Assembly (NCBI RefSeq): GCF_003807585.1
Contig: NZ_RMBX01000007.1
Span: 1-64,000, forward strand
Length of the DNA stretch: 64,000 nucleotides
Reading direction: 5' to 3'
Source of the DNA: Chitinophaga barathri
GTDB taxonomy: Bacteria; Bacteroidota; Bacteroidia; Chitinophagales; Chitinophagaceae
The notes under the pieces were generated by a model. That model was not told the DNA's origin and did not search any database. It was given only the letters and a program-made list of their open reading frames with translations. Below are positions 60,330 through 64,000 of the stretch, piece after piece; positions within the stretch are counted from its first letter, which is position 1; the number at the start of each line of letters is the position of its first letter. The translations under genes were made by a program, and so were the position numbers.

Positions 60330-61342
60330 ACGTTCTTTTTCTGCGCCAATATTGAGAAGTCGGATTCTTCGGCCACAATTTTATTGACCAGTCTGCCTAA
60401 TCCTTCGATTTCCATTTCCACTACATCACCTTCCTGCAGCCACTGCGGGGTATAGTTGGGATCGTTCAGCTTGCCGGTGCCGTTCAGCTCCAGGAAACAT
60501 CCCGTGCCCACGGTACCGCTGCCGATGATGTCTCCCGGTAGGATGTCCGCACCATATGCGCAGCGCTCAACGATCTCGGCAAAGGTCCAGTCCATATCGC
60601 CCATATTGCCTTCGCTCACCTGTACGCCATTCACCCAGCATTTCATGCTGAGATTATAATTGTTGCCGGTATGGCCTTCTTTGGCGGGGACCAGGTAGGG
60701 TTCCAGCTCGTCCGGCGTTACCAGCATGGGGCCTATCACAGTGGAGAAATCTTTCCCTTTGGCAGGGCCGAGGTTCAGTTTCATTTCTTCCATTTGCAGC
60801 AGGCGCGCGCTCATATCGTTCATGATCATATATCCGCCGATGTATTCGTCCGCTTCCGCCGCGGTGATGTTCCGGCCGCGTTTGCAGATCACAATGGCCG
60901 CTTCCAGCTCAAAGTCCAGGTTCTGGAAGTGGTCCGGCATACAGAGAATGTCGCCGGGGCCTTGTATGGCGTTGTGATTGGTGAAATAAAATATCGGGTA
61001 TTGGTCAAATTCGGGGATCATCTCCACTTTGCGGTTCCTGCGCGCGGCAGCAACGTGCTGGCGGAAGGCGTAACCGTCGCGGCAGCTGGTGGGGAAAGGC
61101 ACGGGGGCCAGCAGCTGCACCTGGTCGTAAGGCACGCCATGCACGCTGGAGCGCGGGTTTTTGCCGGCCTTGAGCTGTGCGTCTATGGCCAGGGCAAGGT
61201 CTATCACATCTTCCCACATCTGGAGGAACATGTGCATGGTAGAGGGAAGGTCCGGGTGGATCTCCTGGAGATTATACAGCTGCCCGTTTACGAGGATCGC
61301 CAGCTGGTCCACTTCTTCACGGATGTATGTAACAAGTTTCAT
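60326..61342 (-). CDS. Fumarylacetoacetate hydrolase family protein
   Basis: A 338-residue enzyme of the FAH superfamily. The metal-binding triad region is seen in LDFELEAAIVICKRGRNIT and YIGGYMIMNDMSARLLQMEEMKL, with active-site His/Glu before it (FRQHVAAAR). It hydrolyses a beta-diketo acid; with the adjacent flavin reductase it suggests tyrosine/phenylacetate-type breakdown. Exact substrate unknown. Confidence 0.88.
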   Translation of the reverse strand: MKLVTYIREEVDQLAILVNGQLYNLQEIHPDLPSTMHMFLQMWEDVIDLALAIDAQLKAGKNPRSSVHGVPYDQVQLLAPVPFPTSCRDGYAFRQHVAAARRNRKVEMIPEFDQYPIFYFTNHNAIQGPGDILCMPDHFQNLDFELEAAIVICKRGRNITAAEADEYIGGYMIMNDMSARLLQMEEMKLNLGPAKGKDFSTVIGPMLVTPDELEPYLVPAKEGHTGNNYNLSMKCWVNGVQVSEGNMGDMDWTFAEIVERCAYGADILPGDIIGSGTVGTGCFLELNGTGKLNDPNYTPQWLQEGDVVEMEIEGLGRLVNKIVAEESDFSILAQKKNV

Positions 61343-61369
61343 GGTGTTGTCCTGGTGTTTTTATTTCGC

Positions 61370-61377
61370 CAAATATA
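61370..61377 (-). promoter_or_regulatory. Candidate -7 box of FAH operon
   Basis: Minus-strand TATATTTG matches TAnnTTTG, 28 bases before the FAH-hydrolase start. Confidence 0.5.
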
Positions 61378-61400
61378 TTGGATTTTTATAGCTTTAAGGT

Positions 61401-63338
61401 ATGCATCGATTATATGCCGCTTTTCTTTGCCTGCTCTGCTGTACGACCGCAGCCGCTCAGCAACGTACGGATAAATTCCTGGAAAAGTTATTGATGGAAC
61501 GTGGTTCTCCATTGCTAAAACATATCCTTCAGCATCCGGACTCTTTCCAGGTGCAGCTCATCTACACGCAGATCAACCGGGATGCGCGGAACCGGCCCAC
61601 GTTTAAACATTATTATTTCCAGGTAGACAACAAAAAATATTTCAACCCAGCGTCCACCGTAAAAATGCCGTTGGCTTTCCTGGCGCTGGAGAAACTGAAT
61701 AAACTGGGCATCGATAAATACACGCCCATGCTCACGGATAGCGGCTACGCGGCGCAAACCCGCGTGTGGATGGATACTTCATCAGCCAACGGGCTCCCTT
61801 CCATTGCCAATTATATCAAAAAGGTATTCCTGGTCAGCGACAACGATGCGTACAACCGCCTTTACGAATTCATCGGCCAACAGACCATTCACGAGCAGTT
61901 ATGGGCTAAAGGATACCCGGAAATGCGCATCGTCCGCCGGTTTGTATCGATGAATGAGGATCAGAACAGGCATACCAATCCCATCCGGTTTGAGCGGGAT
62001 GGGAAGCCAGTGTACAGCCAGCCTGCGGCCGTGAGTACCTTGCAATATGATTTCAGCCGGGAGCTGCTGGTGGGCAAAGGGCATATGAACAAAGACGAAC
62101 AATTGGTCAATACGCCCATGGATTTTACGCGGCATAACAATGCACCGCTGGCGGACCTTCAGCAGATATTGCAATCCGTGCTGTTCCCCGGATCCGTTCC
62201 GGCCGGCAAACGTTTTAACCTTACTAACGACGATTACCGCTTCCTCTACCGCTACATGGGCGCCCTGCCGCATGAAAGCCGGAAACCGGGCTACGATACC
62301 ACCGAATTCTTCGACAGCTATACGAAGTTTTTCCGTTTTAAGGCCGGGAAGGGCAAAATCCCGCCCTATTACCGCGTGTTCAACAAAACGGGCTGGAGCT
62401 ACGGCTTCCTGACGGACGTGGCCTATCATGCCGACTTTAAGCACAAAACAGAGTTTATGGTCAGCGGAAGCATCTATGTGAACAGGGACGGGGTGCTGAA
62501 CGATAACAAATACGAATACGAGGAAGACGGTTACCCCTTTTTTAAAGAAGTGGGGAATATTTTGTACGATTATGAGCTGCAACGGAAACGCCCCCACGCG
62601 CCTGACCTCCAGGTGTTTGAGGATGCTGTGGCGGGCCTGGGAGAGGCGCCAAAAGCCATCACCCGGGGGGATACGGCCAAAAAACAGGTGGCGCTGGTGT
62701 TTACCGGCCATGAGTTTGCCGATGGCGGCCTGTACATAGCGGATGTGCTGAAAAAGAACCGTGTGCCCGCGTCTTTTTTCCTGACCGGGACTTTTTACGA
62801 AACGGCGGCTTTTGCGCCTATTATCGAGCGGCTGAAGCAGGACGGGCATTACCTGGCGGCGCATTCCGGCCGGCATTTGCTGTATTGCGACTGGGGCAAA
62901 CGGGACAGTTTACTGGTCACCCACAGGGAGTTTGAGGAGGACCTCGCCCTGAATTACAAAGCCATGGACAGGTTTGGCATACCGGCGGCGCATTATTTCC
63001 TGCCGCCCTATGAATGGTACAACGATTCTATCGTAAAATGGACGGCGGACCTGGGGTTGCAACTGGTAAATTTCAGCCCCGGTACCCGCAGCAATGCCGA
63101 TTATACTTATCCAGAAATGGGAAAAAATTACAGGAATAGTGAAAATATAACGGAATCCGTTACTACCTTTGAAAATCAGCGTCCTGCGGGGCTCAACGGG
63201 TTTATCCTGTTGCTGCATATCGGTACGGATCCGAGGCGTATAGATAAATTTTATTTTCAATTGAATAAATTGATACGATATTTGCAGAGTAAAGAATACG
63301 TATTTGTCACAATACCCCGGTTATTGTCCAAACAATAA
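61401..63338 (+). CDS. Serine hydrolase (beta-lactamase-like) - NodB deacetylase fusion
   Basis: A 645-residue exported two-domain protein. Signal peptide (1-19). The first domain (about 25-400) is a class-A-beta-lactamase-like serine hydrolase with SxxK STVK at residues 85-88 and an SDN motif (SDNDAYNRLYEFIG). The second (about 430-640) resembles a NodB polysaccharide deacetylase. The His motif HSGRH is intact and FLPPYEWYN supplies motif 3, but motif 1 is altered (VFTGHEFADGG in place of TFDDG). The combination suggests a peptidoglycan or glycan hydrolase or deacetylase. Function is inferred. Confidence 0.75.
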   Translation: MHRLYAAFLCLLCCTTAAAQQRTDKFLEKLLMERGSPLLKHILQHPDSFQVQLIYTQINRDARNRPTFKHYYFQVDNKKYFNPASTVKMPLAFLALEKLNKLGIDKYTPMLTDSGYAAQTRVWMDTSSANGLPSIANYIKKVFLVSDNDAYNRLYEFIGQQTIHEQLWAKGYPEMRIVRRFVSMNEDQNRHTNPIRFERDGKPVYSQPAAVSTLQYDFSRELLVGKGHMNKDEQLVNTPMDFTRHNNAPLADLQQILQSVLFPGSVPAGKRFNLTNDDYRFLYRYMGALPHESRKPGYDTTEFFDSYTKFFRFKAGKGKIPPYYRVFNKTGWSYGFLTDVAYHADFKHKTEFMVSGSIYVNRDGVLNDNKYEYEEDGYPFFKEVGNILYDYELQRKRPHAPDLQVFEDAVAGLGEAPKAITRGDTAKKQVALVFTGHEFADGGLYIADVLKKNRVPASFFLTGTFYETAAFAPIIERLKQDGHYLAAHSGRHLLYCDWGKRDSLLVTHREFEEDLALNYKAMDRFGIPAAHYFLPPYEWYNDSIVKWTADLGLQLVNFSPGTRSNADYTYPEMGKNYRNSENITESVTTFENQRPAGLNGFILLLHIGTDPRRIDKFYFQLNKLIRYLQSKEYVFVTIPRLLSKQ

Positions 63339-63401
63339 CCATTTAGTTTCCCTACTCCTGTTTGCTGTTTACAAAATGGTTTAAATTTTAAAAAAGGAGT
63401 C

Positions 63402-64000
63402 ATGAAATTTGAGAAGATTAAGAATAAAGGACAGGCTAGATTATTTGAAAGCCGCTATCTCGAAATGCTGACCAAAACACACCCATTGATCATATGGGGG
63501 ATGTACATCCCGATCATGGGCTATATGTTGTATTACAGTCACGACACATTAGGCAACAGCCTGGGCAGGGTAGGCCTCGTATTTGCGGGCGCCCTCTTCT
63601 TCTGGACATTTTTTGAGTACATCATGCACCGTTTCCTTTTCCACCTGGTGTCGGAAAATCCCACCTGGATCAGGATCATTTATGTGCTGCATGGTAACCA
63701 CCACGAGTACCCCAGGGACAAACAAAGACTTTTTATGCCGCCGGTGCCCAGCCTCCTGCTGTCTTCCGTGATATTCGCCATTATGTACGTGATCATGCAG
63801 GGCACCGCCTTCATGTTTTTCCCCGGTTTTATCCTGGGTTACCTGATCTACGGCACCATGCATTACGCGATACATGCCTGGAACCCTCCGTTTAAGTTCC
63901 TGAAACCGCTCTGGCGCAACCATCACCTGCACCATTACAAAAGCGACGACAAGGGCTTTGGCGTAAGCTCCTCTTTCTGGGACAGGGTGTTCGGTACATT
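63402..64000 (+). CDS. Fatty acid hydroxylase / sterol desaturase family protein (partial)
   Basis: The 3' end is cut by the window end; about 199 residues are seen. AAAAAGGAG precedes the ATG at 63402. Four helices and the His-box di-iron motifs HRFLFH, HGNHHEY, HAWNPP and HHLHHYK are visible. Membrane-bound di-iron oxygenase of the fatty acid hydroxylase/carotene-hydroxylase superfamily, as used in Bacteroidota for 2-hydroxy fatty acids of sphingolipids or for carotenoids. The exact substrate is not determinable. Confidence 0.86.
   Translation, partial: MKFEKIKNKGQARLFESRYLEMLTKTHPLIIWGMYIPIMGYMLYYSHDTLGNSLGRVGLVFAGALFFWTFFEYIMHRFLFHLVSENPTWIRIIYVLHGNHHEYPRDKQRLFMPPVPSLLLSSVIFAIMYVIMQGTAFMFFPGFILGYLIYGTMHYAIHAWNPPFKFLKPLWRNHHLHHYKSDDKGFGVSSSFWDRVFGT

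Noticed and set aside
1..64000. tRNA or rRNA genes
   Set aside because: I saw no cloverleaf-like stretch or rRNA landmark; absence is not proven without a dedicated scan.

Overview
The window looks like a chromosomal segment of a Bacteroidota bacterium, most likely family Chitinophagaceae and probably Chitinophaga. Reasons: an alternative complex III (act) gene cluster joined to a caa3-type oxidase, Bacteroidota-restricted families (DUF5606, SCO pairs, lipoprotein LptC), many SusC-style outer-membrane habits (TonB receptor with carboxypeptidase-like N-domain), and promoters that fit the Bacteroidota pattern (TTG or TTTG near -33, TAnnTTTG near -7). No rRNA, tRNA, CRISPR array, phage or transposase gene was recognised.

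Layout. 1-13.9 kb: housekeeping genes (S1/P1 nuclease, uvrB, ammonium transporter plus porin, asd, a lamin-tail surface protein, a DUF5606 protein with a histone-like tail, an M3 peptidase). 14.0-21.9 kb: a metal locus that reads as a zinc-scarcity module. A five-gene leftward operon (ABC ATPase, His-rich FtsX-type permease, DUF3299 lipoprotein, SCO-like protein, Fur/Zur regulator) diverges from merC-like, COG0523 GTPase and TonB receptor genes. A perfect 7-3-7 palindrome lies on the divergent promoters. 22-23.5 kb: an outer-membrane protein and purN. 24.0-40.1 kb: one long respiratory cluster, actABCDEF then cytochrome oxidase subunits, haem O synthase, SCO, DUF420 and a small CxxC membrane protein. 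It encodes quinol oxidation through alternative complex III and electron transfer to an aa3-type oxidase, with its assembly factors. 40.2-49 kb: a MarR regulator with a C-terminal Cys cluster, a ClC-like channel, FkbM methyltransferase, SMR exporter, meaB, a glycosyltransferase, and the LON-domain/coaX/OMP/lptC run. 49-54.5 kb: aldo/keto reductase, CsaA-like protein, S9 peptidase and DoxX-like protein. 54.8-64 kb: lysS, universal stress protein, DUF4197, two unassigned envelope proteins, a flavin reductase/FAH-hydrolase pair, a beta-lactamase-fold/NodB fusion and a truncated fatty-acid hydroxylase.

The strongest candidate for something undescribed is a family of five short, same-strand transcription units at 50.1-54.1 kb. 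Each has a Bacteroidota-type promoter, a near-identical about 25-nt leader (GGTTTTTCATAGGATATGG then a short A-rich stretch) and an intrinsic-terminator-like hairpin. The hairpin stem changes with compensation between copies while the TTCT loop stays constant. Three copies also carry paired TTYACGR boxes exactly 21 bp apart just upstream of the promoter. This looks like a paralogous small-RNA family of about 60 nt under common control. The second candidate is the zinc module with its shared operator. Everything here comes from reading the sequence and from memory of protein families; no database search was made.
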